Shown: positions 43,284 to 52,980, counted from the first letter of the stretch. The stretch: 64,000 nucleotides of DNA from GCA-2401735 sp051252095 (GCA_051252095.1 JBPOFK010000010.1:36971-100970), one strand, 5' to 3'. A program made the numbers and translations. Notes: generated by a model from the sequence alone, not told the origin.

Positions 43284-43907
43284 ATGGCTCAGTATTTTGT
43301 TATTCATGCCGAAAACCCGCAAGCTAGGCTCATCAAACATACCGTAGAGATTTTACGTGAGGGCGGCGTAATCGCTTACCCTACTGATTCAAGCTATGCG
43401 CTTGGTTGTATGCTTGGCGTGAAAGAGGCGCAGGATAAAATTCGACAAATTAGGCAAGTCAGTGATAAGCAGTTATTCACCCTTATCTGTCGCAATTTGA
43501 GCGAGTTAGCTATTTATGCAAAAGTGGATAATACACAGTTCCGACTGCTAAAATCTAATACGCCTGGGGCCTATTCTTTTATATTAAATGCAACACGTGA
43601 AGTGCCGCGTCGATTGCAGCACCCTAAACGGAATGCCGTCGGTATTCGCGTACCAGATCATCCAGTTGTGCAGGCAATTTTAGATGAGTTAGGCGAGCCG
43701 ATGTTGAGTATGACCTTACATATTACTGGTGATGAAGCGCCAATGAATATTGCTTGGGAAATACGAGAGCGATTTGAACACCAATTAGATTTAGTCATCG
43801 ACTCTGAAATACAACATGTTGGATTGACCACGGTTATTGATTTAACAGATGATACCCCTCAACTCATTAGAGAAGGGGTTGCAGATGCATCCCCATTTGG
43901 ATTGTAA
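43284..43907 (+). CDS. YciO/YrdC/Sua5 family protein
   Basis: 207 residues of the YrdC-like fold. GGVIAYPTDSSYALGC near residue 30 and KRNAVGIRVPDHPVVQAIL near 115 form the nucleotide and threonine site in Sua5-type enzymes. These make threonylcarbamoyl-AMP for the t6A modification of tRNA. This short form fits YciO, whose activity is much weaker than that of TsaC, so the cell may have another tsaC. It is followed 14 bases later by the M50 protease gene. Confidence 0.9.
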   Translation: MAQYFVIHAENPQARLIKHTVEILREGGVIAYPTDSSYALGCMLGVKEAQDKIRQIRQVSDKQLFTLICRNLSELAIYAKVDNTQFRLLKSNTPGAYSFILNATREVPRRLQHPKRNAVGIRVPDHPVVQAILDELGEPMLSMTLHITGDEAPMNIAWEIRERFEHQLDLVIDSEIQHVGLTTVIDLTDDTPQLIREGVADASPFGL

Positions 43908-43921
43908 ATAGAAAAGCGATA

Positions 43922-44560
43922 ATGGAACTTACTTTAGTGCAAAAAATAGCCGTTTCGGCAATCCCGATTATCTTTGCCATTACGGTGCATGAGGCATCGC
44001 ATGGCTATGCGGCCAAATATTTTGGTGATTTGACGGCTGATAAAATGGGGCGCATTACACTCAACCCGCTCAAGCATATTGATCCTATCGGTACGATATT
44101 GCTGCCAGCAATCACATTAATGTTAGGTGGAATATTATTTGGTTATGCAAAACCAGTCCCTGTTAATTTTGCTGGCTTACGAAATCCCAAGAAAGATATG
44201 TTATGGGTTGCAGCAGCAGGACCAGCGTCCAATTTTGTGATGGCAATTTTTTGGGTTCTCGTACTTAAATACTCGCAAGGAGCGCCAGACTATGCGGCAT
44301 TTTTCTTATTAGAAATGAGTAAGGTAGGGATTATGATCAATTTAGTGCTGATGGTGCTTAATCTGTTACCTTTGCCTCCACTCGATGGCGGAAGGATTGC
44401 AGTGAGTTTGTTACCAATGAATTTAGCAGTTAAGCTCTCTCAGGTTGAACGTTATGGGTTTGTCATTTTAATCATATTATTAATGACAGGCGTTTTAGGT
44501 AAAATTATTTCTCCTCTCATTAATTTTTTCGGTCGATTGATTTTGGGCATATTTGCTTGA
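43922..44560 (+). CDS. Site-2 protease family (M50) membrane metalloprotease
   Basis: 212 residues with five or six membrane segments. The zinc motif is HEASHGYAAKYFGD near residue 24, and the second ligand motif is NLLPLPPLDGGRIAV near 141. This compact group has no PDZ domain, unlike RseP. Substrates are unknown; site-2 proteases cut within membranes, often to release regulators. It lies between the Sua5-like gene and trpS. Confidence 0.92.
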   Translation: MELTLVQKIAVSAIPIIFAITVHEASHGYAAKYFGDLTADKMGRITLNPLKHIDPIGTILLPAITLMLGGILFGYAKPVPVNFAGLRNPKKDMLWVAAAGPASNFVMAIFWVLVLKYSQGAPDYAAFFLLEMSKVGIMINLVLMVLNLLPLPPLDGGRIAVSLLPMNLAVKLSQVERYGFVILIILLMTGVLGKIISPLINFFGRLILGIFA

Positions 44561-44615
44561 ACATTCTTTGTATAATAACGTTATCTTTTATTACATTTAC
44601 ACATTAGGTTAATTC

Positions 44616-45818
44616 ATGGCGGTCGAACGCGTATTATCGGGCATGCGCCCTACAGGTAGCTTACATCTAGGACATTACAACGGCGTACTTAAAAATTGGT
44701 TGCGGCTGCAACACGAGCATGAGTGCTTCTTCTTTGTGGCAGATTGGCATGCATTGACAACACATTACGATACCCCAGAAATTATTGAAGAAAGCGTCTG
44801 GGAGATGGTGATTGACTGGTTGGCAGCAGGTGTAGACCCAGCCAGTGCCACAGTCTTTATTCAATCAAAAGTACCAGAGCATGCAGAACTACACACATTG
44901 CTTTCTATGATTACGCCTTTAAGTTGGCTAGAGCGGGTGCCGACCTATAAAGATCAACAAGAAAAACTCTCAAGCAAAGACTTGTCAACATATGGTTTTT
45001 TAGGATATCCACTTTTACAAAGTGCCGATATTTTAATGTACAAAGCAACGCAAGTGCCTGTTGGAGAAGATCAGATTCCACATATTGAGTTTACCCGTGA
45101 AATTGCACGGCGATTCAACCATATTTACGGTAAAGAGACAGGCTTTGAAGAAAAAGCAGAAGCCGCTATTAAGAAATTGGGGAATAAGCGTGGCGGTTTA
45201 TATCAAGAGATGCGCAATGCTTATCAGGAAAGTGGAGACGAAGAGGCGCTTGAGTCAGCCCGTGCACTGATTGAAGAGCAGCAGGGTATGAGCATGGGTG
45301 ATAAAGAGCGCCTGCTTGGTTATCTTGAAGGCGGCGGAAAAATCATCTTGATAGAGCCTGAATATAAGTTAACGCCAGCTTCTAAAATGCCAGGTTTAGA
45401 TGGGCAAAAAATGTCAAAGTCTTATAACAATACGATTTCACTGCGTGAGTCGCCAGAAGATGTGACCAAGAAAATTAAAACCATGCCAACTGACCCTGCA
45501 CGCGTTAGGCGAACTGATCCAGGCGATCCTGCTAATTGTCCTGTTTGGCAACTACATGAGATTTATTCTGATCAAAATATTCAAGACTGGGTACAAATGG
45601 GTTGTAAGCAAGGCTCTATTGGATGTATCGAATGTAAACAGCCAGTCATTGATAGTGTACTAAAAGAGTTGAAGCCGATACAAGAGCGTGCCGCGCAATA
45701 TGCTGAGGATCCAACTTTGGTTAAAAATATTGTGTCTGAGGGCTGTGAAAAAGCCCGTAAAATTGCGCGTGAAACAATGCGTGATGTGCGTGATGTGATG
45801 GGCTTAGACTACGGTTAG
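44616..45818 (+). CDS. trpS: Tryptophanyl-tRNA synthetase
   Basis: 400 residues, class I synthetase. The HIGH-type motif is PTGSLHLGHYNGVL near residue 15 and the KMSKS motif GQKMSKSYNN near 270. It is about 65 residues longer than the E. coli enzyme; the extra part (about residues 185-255) lies before the KMSKS loop and includes a charged helical stretch. This longer form is common in betaproteobacteria. A TATAAT at 44571-44576 upstream could be its -10 box, though no matching -35 box is clear. Confidence 0.96.
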   Translation: MAVERVLSGMRPTGSLHLGHYNGVLKNWLRLQHEHECFFFVADWHALTTHYDTPEIIEESVWEMVIDWLAAGVDPASATVFIQSKVPEHAELHTLLSMITPLSWLERVPTYKDQQEKLSSKDLSTYGFLGYPLLQSADILMYKATQVPVGEDQIPHIEFTREIARRFNHIYGKETGFEEKAEAAIKKLGNKRGGLYQEMRNAYQESGDEEALESARALIEEQQGMSMGDKERLLGYLEGGGKIILIEPEYKLTPASKMPGLDGQKMSKSYNNTISLRESPEDVTKKIKTMPTDPARVRRTDPGDPANCPVWQLHEIYSDQNIQDWVQMGCKQGSIGCIECKQPVIDSVLKELKPIQERAAQYAEDPTLVKNIVSEGCEKARKIARETMRDVRDVMGLDYG

Positions 45819-45848
45819 CCACTTTAACAGATAGACAATCAGTGGCTA
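45816..45848. repeat. 8 bp inverted repeat after trpS
   Basis: TAGCCACT (45816-45823) and AGTGGCTA (45841-45848) are perfect complements around a 17-base loop. The left arm includes the trpS stop codon. No T run follows, so it is at best a weak or Rho-assisted terminator. Confidence 0.45.
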
Positions 45849-45957
45849 TCAAAAGAACTGATAGCAAAATGAAATTATCAGCATATTTGGTGTTTTATAT
45901 TTTAATAAAATACTATATGATGTGGTTATTGCAAAAAATAACAGGTAAAGGTTTCGT

Positions 45958-46740
45958 TTGCTCATCACCACATCAGACATTAAAATCAATGGCGAAGCAC
46001 TGTATGAGTTGCCAAAAGATTTATATATTCCACCTGATGCATTAGAGGTCTACTTGGAGTCCTTTGAAGGGCCATTAGATTTGTTGCTTTACCTCATCCG
46101 CAAGAACAATTTAGATATTCTTAATATTCCAATGGCGGAGCTGACAACGCAATATATGCTTTATGTTGAGAAAATGAAAGCAATCAAACTAGAGTTGGCG
46201 GCAGATTATTTGCTCATGTCGGCCATGCTGATTGAGATTAAGTCGCGCATGTTATTGCCTAAACCTGCTGAAATAGAAGAAGAAGACGATCCACGTGCTG
46301 AGTTAGTTCGGCGCTTGATGGAATATGAAGCGATTAAGCTTGCTGCTAAAAATTTGGATGAAATGCCTAAGGTTGGAGAAGAGCTACAAGTTGCACATGC
46401 CTACTACCAGCATATTGCTGAAATTAAACCGCCAGAAGTCAGCATTGATGATTTAGTCGATGCATGGAAAAACGTGGTTAAGCGAGCCAAACTTAACTCG
46501 CACCACAAGCTAGGTCGTGCAGAGCTCTCTGTGCGAGAACATATGAGCATTGTGCTGCGTCGATTGCAAACAGATGGCATGTGCGAATTTTCTCAATTAT
46601 TTGATTTAAACACTGAAGGCTTGCCAAAATTAGTTGTAAATTTTTTAGCGATTCTGGAGCTTGCCAAAGAGGGGTTAGTGAAAATTACTCAGCAAGCAGC
46701 ATTTTCAACCATTTATTTGCAAGTGAGTAATGGAGAATGA
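45958..46740 (+). CDS. scpA: ScpA: segregation and condensation protein A
   Basis: 260 residues of the kleisin family. YLESFEGPLDLLLYLIRKNNLDI near residue 31 is the N-terminal SMC-binding region. A central acidic linker (EIEEEDDPRAELVRRL) and a C-terminal winged-helix follow (REHMSIVLRRLQ to AAFSTIYLQ). It bridges SMC heads with ScpB for chromosome compaction. The start is a TTG with AAAGG upstream; an ATG further in would remove conserved sequence. A rival frame at 45842-46045 overlaps it but looks spurious. It overlaps scpB by 4 bases. Confidence 0.92.
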   Translation: MLITTSDIKINGEALYELPKDLYIPPDALEVYLESFEGPLDLLLYLIRKNNLDILNIPMAELTTQYMLYVEKMKAIKLELAADYLLMSAMLIEIKSRMLLPKPAEIEEEDDPRAELVRRLMEYEAIKLAAKNLDEMPKVGEELQVAHAYYQHIAEIKPPEVSIDDLVDAWKNVVKRAKLNSHHKLGRAELSVREHMSIVLRRLQTDGMCEFSQLFDLNTEGLPKLVVNFLAILELAKEGLVKITQQAAFSTIYLQVSNGE

Positions 46741-47288
46741 GAGAACCTGAAACCATCACAGAAATGAAGCAAATTTTAGAAACGGCATTGCTGACAGCAG
46801 GACAGGCATTGAGCTTGGATGATTTAATGAAGTTGTTTGCAGGCCGTATGGAGCGTGCAACACTCAGAATGTTGCTTGATGAACTTAAGCAAGATTGGGA
46901 TGATAAGACTTTGGAGCTGGTACAAGTTGCTACTGGCTATCGATTTCAAGCAAAACCAGAATTTAGTGCATTCATTGCGCGTATGAATCCAGAAAGGGAG
47001 CCAAAGTACTCCCGGGCTGTCATGGAAACATTGGCGATTATTGCATACCGTCAGCCGGTGACAAGAGGCGATATTGAGCAAATTCGAGGGGTGACAGTGA
47101 ATCCAAATGTGATGCGTCAGCTCGTAGAGCGCGATTGGATAGATGTTGTTGGGCAGCGCGAAGTGCCTGGACGACCATCGCTCTATGCAACGACAAAACA
47201 CTTTCTAGACGACCTGAATTTGCGGTCACTATCAGAGTTGCCGCCAATAGAAGATTTTACCCAAAGTGAAATTCCATTAGATAGCTAA
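46737..47288 (+). CDS. scpB: ScpB: segregation and condensation protein B
   Basis: 183 residues with two winged-helix domains and the family core RYSRAVMETLAIIAYRQPVTRGDIEQIRGV near residue 85 (here reading KYSRAVMETLAIIAYRQP). The later WIDVVGQREVPGRPSLYATT is also typical. It works as a dimer with ScpA and SMC. ATGA overlap with scpA shows coupling. The rluB gene follows 48 bases later. Confidence 0.95.
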   Translation: MREPETITEMKQILETALLTAGQALSLDDLMKLFAGRMERATLRMLLDELKQDWDDKTLELVQVATGYRFQAKPEFSAFIARMNPEREPKYSRAVMETLAIIAYRQPVTRGDIEQIRGVTVNPNVMRQLVERDWIDVVGQREVPGRPSLYATTKHFLDDLNLRSLSELPPIEDFTQSEIPLDS

Positions 47289-47336
47289 GCTATTTCTGCT
47301 GTAAAATCACATCCTTATCGATTTTAAGCAGGTTTC

Positions 47337-48389
47337 ATGGCTCGTCCTTTTAAAAAATCAAAAGATACAAATAGTCGCACGCCGAGTGCACCAATCTCGA
47401 AAGCAGGATCTTCTGAAAATGTAGATACGGCACAAACGGCAACACAGCGCCTACACAAGCTACTCGCTTTAGCTGGCATAGGCTCGCGGCGCGAGATGGA
47501 AAAACTCATTGAATCAGGGCGGGTAACCGTTAATGGTCAGGTAGCACAAGTTGGCGCAGCTGTTGCGGCTGAAGACGTTGTGCGTGTCGATAGTCGTCCT
47601 GTGCGCTTGCCTTTTAACCCAGAGCTACCGCAAGTGCTTATCTATCATAAACCTGATGACGAAATTGTCAGTGCGGATGATCCAGAAGGCCGTGCAAGTG
47701 TTTTTGATAAGCTACCACGTATCAAAGGCGCTAAATGGATTGCGATTGGGCGTTTGGATATGAACACATCTGGTTTGTTGATGTTTACGACTTCTGGTGA
47801 GTTAGCAAATCGGTTTATGCATCCACGCTATGAAGTTGAACGTGAATATGCTGTGCGCGTTTTTGGAGAGCTCACCGATGAGCAAATGCAAATGCTGACA
47901 CAAGGCATTGAGTTAGAAGATGGCCCCGCTGCCTTCGATTCAATTATTGCGCAAGGAGGTGAAGGGGCTAATCATTGGTACCAGGTCATTTTAAGAGAAG
48001 GCCGCAATCGTGAGGTGAGACGTTTGTTTGAAGCGTTTCAGTTGCCAGTGAGTCGATTAATGCGCGTCCGTTTTGGACCTGTTAGCCTACCGTCTCGCGT
48101 GAAGCGCGGTGCGATGCTGAAACTAGAGCCTAAGCAAGTGGTAGAACTGATGGAGTGGGCAGGGTTAGATGTACCACATACGCCGCATAAACAATTAAGT
48201 AAGCATGAGAAGGATAAAGCAACTGCGGTCTTTACACCTAAAGTACGGAAGCGCAGAGGCAGCGTATTGTCGCATCCGCCAAGAGAGAAAGAGACAGAAG
48301 AAAGCGCAGAAAAGGCTCGTAAGCCTAACGCTCGTGTTAATAAAACACCCAAAAGAAAGCCAGCAAAACAGCGACGCATCAGGTCTTAA
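47337..48389 (+). CDS. rluB: RluB: 23S rRNA pseudouridine synthase
   Basis: 350 residues. An N-terminal S4 RNA-binding domain (QRLHKLLALAGIGSRREMEK, about 40-95) is followed by the RsuA-type catalytic domain with the active-site Asp in IGRLDMNTSGLLMFT near residue 140 and GRNREVRRLFEAFQLPVSRL near 222. A basic, low-complexity tail of about 60 residues (KRKPAKQRRIRS at the end) is typical of betaproteobacterial RluB. It isomerises U2605 of 23S rRNA in E. coli. It closes the scpA-scpB-rluB unit and converges with prmB. Confidence 0.93.
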   Translation: MARPFKKSKDTNSRTPSAPISKAGSSENVDTAQTATQRLHKLLALAGIGSRREMEKLIESGRVTVNGQVAQVGAAVAAEDVVRVDSRPVRLPFNPELPQVLIYHKPDDEIVSADDPEGRASVFDKLPRIKGAKWIAIGRLDMNTSGLLMFTTSGELANRFMHPRYEVEREYAVRVFGELTDEQMQMLTQGIELEDGPAAFDSIIAQGGEGANHWYQVILREGRNREVRRLFEAFQLPVSRLMRVRFGPVSLPSRVKRGAMLKLEPKQVVELMEWAGLDVPHTPHKQLSKHEKDKATAVFTPKVRKRRGSVLSHPPREKETEESAEKARKPNARVNKTPKRKPAKQRRIRS

Positions 48390-48398
48390 TTGAGTACA

Positions 48399-49316
48399 CT
48401 AATTTGACTGAATGCCAGGCAGCTGTGCTCTTGTGAGCAGAAATACAAATTGGTCACCACCACTTGTATCTAACCAAACAAATGGTATTTCTGGGTATGC
48501 ATCGAGTAATGCCTCGCGGTTATGGCCTATTTCTACAATTAAAACACCTTCGTCTGTTAAGTAGTTGGCAGCTTCTTTCAAAATAGTGTGTGTATGATCC
48601 AAGCCGGCTGTGCCACTTCCTAGCGCCAATTGCGGTTCATTTCGATATTCTTTCGGTAACGCTGCCATGCTTGGCGCATCGACATAAGGTGGATTGCTAA
48701 TAATCACGTCATAGGTTTTCCCAGCTAGCGCAGTAAACATGTCAGACTCTATCGCAGTCACCTGTGACTCTAACCCATAGTTTGCTATGTTGATATTACA
48801 GACTGCAATCGCATCTGGCGAAATATCAATAACATCGACAGCAGCGCTGGGAAAAGTATGCGCAAGCAATACACCCAAACAGCCGCTACCAGTACAAATA
48901 TCAGCGGCACTTTGAATCATTTCTGGAAATTCAATCCATGGACTTAGGCTGCCATCGAGTAAAAGCTCAGCAATGAAAGAGCGAGGAATAATAACCCGCT
49001 CGTCCACATAAAACTTATAGTCATGCAACCAAGCTTCACGCAGTAAGTAGGCAGTTGGAACGTGTTTGGCTACTCTTTGCTCAATAAGATAGGCTAGATG
49101 CTTTCCTTCAGCTTTGGTAATACGAGCATCGATAAAGTTTTCAAGTGTATCCATTGGTAAATGCAGACCACTCATGATCAACCAAATGGCCTCATCATAG
49201 CTATTATCAGCGCCATGGCCATAAAAAATGTCAGACACCTCAAACTGGCTGACTGCATAGCGTATCCAATCACGGATAGATACTAATTCATTGGTAAGCT
49301 TTAGCGCGCTGGTCAT
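48399..49316 (-). CDS. prmB: PrmB: ribosomal protein L3 glutamine methyltransferase
   Basis: 305 residues of the HemK family. A helical N-terminal domain is followed by the SAM-binding DICTGSGCLGVLLAH near residue 140 and the catalytic IISNPPYVDAP near 205, which binds the target Gln. The N-terminal sequence SIRDWIRYAVSQF fits PrmB rather than PrmC. It methylates L3 during ribosome assembly. It overlaps dapE by 4 bases. Confidence 0.94.
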   Translation of the reverse strand: MTSALKLTNELVSIRDWIRYAVSQFEVSDIFYGHGADNSYDEAIWLIMSGLHLPMDTLENFIDARITKAEGKHLAYLIEQRVAKHVPTAYLLREAWLHDYKFYVDERVIIPRSFIAELLLDGSLSPWIEFPEMIQSAADICTGSGCLGVLLAHTFPSAAVDVIDISPDAIAVCNINIANYGLESQVTAIESDMFTALAGKTYDVIISNPPYVDAPSMAALPKEYRNEPQLALGSGTAGLDHTHTILKEAANYLTDEGVLIVEIGHNREALLDAYPEIPFVWLDTSGGDQFVFLLTRAQLPGIQSN

Positions 49317-50452
49317 GCTAATAGTATTTCCATGGTTTTTTTGTATGTTTCTTTTAATGGCTCAATATCAGCGACTGCTACGCACTCATTGAGTTTGTGG
49401 ATTGTTTTGTTCAGCGGACCAAACTCTACAACTTCCTTACTAATGTCTGCGATAAAGCGGCCATCAGAAGTGCCGCCAGTGGTAGACAGTTCAGGCCTTG
49501 CATTGTAACTTGCTTGAATAGCTTTCGTTATCGCATTTGAAAGCGCACCTTCAGGCGTGATATAGCTTTGGTTGTGTTCCCATTTCACATCATATTCAAG
49601 TGCGTGTTTATCCAAAATAGCGTGTACACGTGATTTTAGATTGGCCTCAGTACTTCCTTGACCATCATATTCTGGGCAGTAGCGGAAGTTAAAAATGATA
49701 TCGACCTCACCCGGTACAACGTTGGTAGCGCCTGTGCCGCCATTAATATTACTAATTTGCCAGCTGGTGGGCGGAAAGTAGGCATTCCCCTCATCCCAAA
49801 CAGTTTCTACCATATCTTTAATAGCAGGTGCGACTAAATGAATTGGGTTTTTGACTAAATGGGGATACGCGATATGACCTTGTATCCCTTTTACGGTTAG
49901 CTCGCAGCCAAGCGAACCGCGACGACCATTTTTAATCATGTCGCCAACGACTTTGTTACTGGTGGGCTCGCCAACAATACAGTAATCAAACAGTTCGCCT
50001 CGTGCTTTTAAAGCTTCGACAACTTTTACCGTCCCATTGACAGCAATACCTTCTTCATCAGAGGTGATTAGCAACCCAATAGAACCTTGATGATGGGGGT
50101 TTTCAGCGATGAACTCTTCTATACTGGTAATGAAAGCGGCCAATGACGTTTTCATATCGGCTGCGCCGCGTGCGTAAAGCATACCGTCTTTAATAGTAGG
50201 CACAAAAGGCGGTGTATGCCATTGATCAAGTGGCCCAGTCGGGACAACATCGGTATGTCCAGCGAAAACGAGCAATGGACTACCTGAACCACGGCGTGCA
50301 TAAAAATTGTCTACATCACCAAAGCGCATACGTTCAACTTTAAAACCAAGTGGCTCTAGCCGTGCGATTAATAAATCCTGACAGCCTTTATCTTCTGGTG
50401 TGATTGAGTCGCGCGCAAGCAAATCAAGGGTAAGATCTAATGTTTTTGTCAT
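49313..50452 (-). CDS. dapE: Succinyl-diaminopimelate desuccinylase
   Basis: 379 residues of the M20 metallopeptidase family. Metal ligands appear in LLVFAGHTDVVPTGP near residue 68, RGAADMKTSLAAF near 98, SDEEGIAVNGT near 132 and near the end FGPLNKTIHKLNE. It hydrolyses N-succinyl-LL-diaminopimelate in lysine and peptidoglycan synthesis. It overlaps the ArsC-like gene upstream and prmB downstream by 4 bases each, so the three are coupled. DapD, which acts two steps earlier, is encoded 2.8 kb upstream. Confidence 0.96.
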   Translation of the reverse strand: MTKTLDLTLDLLARDSITPEDKGCQDLLIARLEPLGFKVERMRFGDVDNFYARRGSGSPLLVFAGHTDVVPTGPLDQWHTPPFVPTIKDGMLYARGAADMKTSLAAFITSIEEFIAENPHHQGSIGLLITSDEEGIAVNGTVKVVEALKARGELFDYCIVGEPTSNKVVGDMIKNGRRGSLGCELTVKGIQGHIAYPHLVKNPIHLVAPAIKDMVETVWDEGNAYFPPTSWQISNINGGTGATNVVPGEVDIIFNFRYCPEYDGQGSTEANLKSRVHAILDKHALEYDVKWEHNQSYITPEGALSNAITKAIQASYNARPELSTTGGTSDGRFIADISKEVVEFGPLNKTIHKLNECVAVADIEPLKETYKKTMEILLA

Positions 50453-50796
50453 TTGAAAAGCTCTTTATAGGTTTCTTCTTTAAAGCCGAGAGCAAGTATT
50501 TTGCCATCACTTTCTAGAATAGGGCGTTTTATCACAGAGGTTTTATCTGTCATCAGCTGAGCGGCACTGGCATTATCAACAATGCTATTTTTCATATCAT
50601 CGTTTAATTTACGCCATGTCATGCCAGCACGATTAACCAGTTTTTCCCATGGCTGTTGTGATAACCAATTGTCTAATAACGTTTGATTAACGCCAACTTT
50701 CTTAAAGTCGTGAAATGTATATTCAATCTGCTGCTCTTCTAGCCAGATGCGTGCTTTTTTGACCGTGTTGCAGTTAGGAATACCGTAGAGTTTCAT
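50449..50796 (-). CDS. ArsC/Spx family protein (YffB-like)
   Basis: 115 residues of the arsenate reductase fold: MKLYGIPNCNTVKKARIWLEEQQ near the start, with one Cys, and SVIKRPILESDGKILALGFKEE near the end. YffB-type members lack proven arsenate reductase activity, and the family is named from structure. The single Cys and its place next to dapE match the YffB group. Coupled to dapE by a 4-base overlap. Confidence 0.92.
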   Translation of the reverse strand: MKLYGIPNCNTVKKARIWLEEQQIEYTFHDFKKVGVNQTLLDNWLSQQPWEKLVNRAGMTWRKLNDDMKNSIVDNASAAQLMTDKTSVIKRPILESDGKILALGFKEETYKELFK

Positions 50797-50856
50797 GGGG
50801 GATTATCATTTAAAAATAATCCCTCATTTTAACAGCTAGGTTGGTGATAACAAAGG

Positions 50857-52980
50857 TTAAGGTTTTTTGATTTTAGGTAATGGGTTATTAAAATCAATTT
50901 GTAATTGTTTAAATTGTAATTTGCGGTATAAGTCAAACAATGCCGCTTTTTTGATTGGCTTAGAAAATAAATACCCTTGCATATAATCACAACCTAAATC
51001 AATAATCGTTTCTTGCTGTGCTTCGGTTTCAATTCCCTCAGCAGTTGCTTCAAAACCGAGTGCATGGGTGAGCTTAAATATTGCATCAACCAGTGCGTGT
51101 GAACCTTTGTCGTTATTTACCGTAGCGATGAATGATTTATCAATTTTGACTTCATCAATGTTTAAATCGAGAAGGTAAGTTAAGCTCATTGGTAATAAGC
51201 CAAAGTCATCTAAAATAACCCTGATGCCAGCTGATTTGAACTTATCGAGCAATAGTTTAAATTGCTTTTGATTGTTAATGGCAATCGTTTCTTTAATTTC
51301 AAAAGAGATGCAGCTCGGGCTTAGCTGATAGTCTTCTAACTTTTGTGTAATTTTTTTGACTAAGCCAGGATCTTGAAACTGTTGGCTTGATAAGTTGATA
51401 GATACATTTAATTCCAACCCATTTTCTTTGGCTTCTGCAAGCATATCGCAGCATTCATCTATCACCCAGCTGTTAATTTCTTGAATGAGACCAAAATGTT
51501 CTGCTGCAGGTAAAAAATCATTAGGCAGAATTTCACCTTTGGTTGGGTGTTGCCATCTAATCAATGCCTCAGCACCAATGGCTGTTAAGGTATTGCATGC
51601 AATTTTTGGTAAATAGGTTAAGCTAAATTCACGGTTTTCTACTGCAAGGCATAAATCACTTTGCATATTAAGCATCAGGTCATTTGCATTTTCTATTTCT
51701 GTGTCATAGAACCTAAATTGGTTTTTGCCTTGATCTTTGGCTTTGTACATAGCAGCATCTGCACAGACAAGTAGCTTATCTACATCACCATTTTTTGGAT
51801 AAATAGCAATACCGAGTGAGCAAGAAAGCTCCACAGTGAGGTGATCAATAAAGTAAGCCTCTTTAATTGACGTCACAATACGCTCAGCAATTGGCACCAC
51901 ATCTTCTTCATTTTCGATTTCTTCAATCACGGCAACAAACTCATCTCCGCCAATTCGCGCGACAAAATCACAACCACGCACAGCTCGGTTGAGTCTTTCA
52001 GCTGTTATTTTTAGCACACCATCACCCACATGATGGCCATAGTTATCATTAATAGGCTTGAAATAATCTAAATCAATATAGGCTAGGGCAAATGATTTTC
52101 CATTGCGTATGGCACGTTTCTTAGCAGATTGTAGATGTGATTCAAATGCCCGACGGTTTGGCAATTTTGTCAGGCTGTCTTCTAAGCTAAACTGCTCAGC
52201 CTGCGCTAAATTAGTGTTTGAGCTGAATAGACTGAAGCTAAATAATTTTTTACCCTGTTTTTCGTAGAGCAATACAAGCACAAACGCTATTAAAATTAAG
52301 CAAACCATACCCAAGGCAATTGCAATTGCCGTAATTTTAAAATTAGAGGACGTGACGTTATGCGCGCTGCTAAATGCGCTGGAAGCATGATCAGAAAATG
52401 CCATATTAAACACAAAGTGTATGCATAAGATGCCCACAGCAATCAAGATGGCTGCTGAAATTTTTGCAATATTACGGTTAGATCCTGTGTAGTTTTTTAT
52501 CCATTGGAACAGTGACAAGCTCATGGTAATAATTGCCATAGAAACAACTGTCGCAACGGCTGTTGTGAGAGGATTCATAAAGACATTATCAGCACCGTTT
52601 ATTGCTATATGGCTAGTGTAAAACAATCCCAAATCACATAAGCCGCTGATGCAACCACCTAATAGGATGTTGACTCTATTGGGATTAGGCAATATTGTTA
52701 AGTAAACAAAGCTAATCGCTATACCTGTTGCAAATAAGCATGCATTGAGCAAAGCCCAAGATAATTCTGTTGGCGCGCCAATATTTGCGCTTAACAATAT
52801 AATCAAATGGTTCGCTAAGACACCAATGCCAAGTGCAATTGCCATAGCGACGAGAGAAAGCCTATTGACTTTCTGCGCTGCGCGGGACAGTCTATCCATT
52901 AGGCCAAAGGCAATGAACAACGATGCGCTGGCTGCAATAGTAGAGACAACAAGCAGTAGGATGTCGTAGTTAATTAGCAT
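50857..52980 (-). CDS. Membrane GGDEF-EAL protein with MHYT-like sensor
   Basis: 707 residues. Seven or so N-terminal membrane segments (about 1-240) resemble an MHYT sensor, although the MHYT motifs are degenerate (LANHLII, YTSHIAI, IHFVFNMAF). The GGDEF domain (about 270-430) has an intact ARIGGDEFVAV and, just upstream, an RxxD inhibitory site (RGCD). The EAL domain (about 450-690) keeps AEALIRWQHP, SINLSSQQF, FEIKET, LDDFG, VKIDKSF, GIETEAQQ and MQGYLFSKP. The loop after DDFG, normally GTGYSSL, is LLPMSL, which may reduce phosphodiesterase activity. It could make or degrade c-di-GMP. A 233-base AT-rich gap precedes it. Confidence 0.92.
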   Translation of the reverse strand: MLINYDILLLVVSTIAASASLFIAFGLMDRLSRAAQKVNRLSLVAMAIALGIGVLANHLIILLSANIGAPTELSWALLNACLFATGIAISFVYLTILPNPNRVNILLGGCISGLCDLGLFYTSHIAINGADNVFMNPLTTAVATVVSMAIITMSLSLFQWIKNYTGSNRNIAKISAAILIAVGILCIHFVFNMAFSDHASSAFSSAHNVTSSNFKITAIAIALGMVCLILIAFVLVLLYEKQGKKLFSFSLFSSNTNLAQAEQFSLEDSLTKLPNRRAFESHLQSAKKRAIRNGKSFALAYIDLDYFKPINDNYGHHVGDGVLKITAERLNRAVRGCDFVARIGGDEFVAVIEEIENEEDVVPIAERIVTSIKEAYFIDHLTVELSCSLGIAIYPKNGDVDKLLVCADAAMYKAKDQGKNQFRFYDTEIENANDLMLNMQSDLCLAVENREFSLTYLPKIACNTLTAIGAEALIRWQHPTKGEILPNDFLPAAEHFGLIQEINSWVIDECCDMLAEAKENGLELNVSINLSSQQFQDPGLVKKITQKLEDYQLSPSCISFEIKETIAINNQKQFKLLLDKFKSAGIRVILDDFGLLPMSLTYLLDLNIDEVKIDKSFIATVNNDKGSHALVDAIFKLTHALGFEATAEGIETEAQQETIIDLGCDYMQGYLFSKPIKKAALFDLYRKLQFKQLQIDFNNPLPKIKKP

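Noticed and set aside
44571..44576. TATAAT as a trpS promoter
   Set aside because: No -35 box at a suitable distance and no extended -10; kept only as a note in the trpS entry.
45816..45848. Rho-independent terminator after trpS
   Set aside because: The stem is perfect but the loop is long and no T run follows.
45842..46045. 67-residue frame on plus before scpA
   Set aside because: It overlaps the scpA start in another frame, has no family features, and is probably chance.
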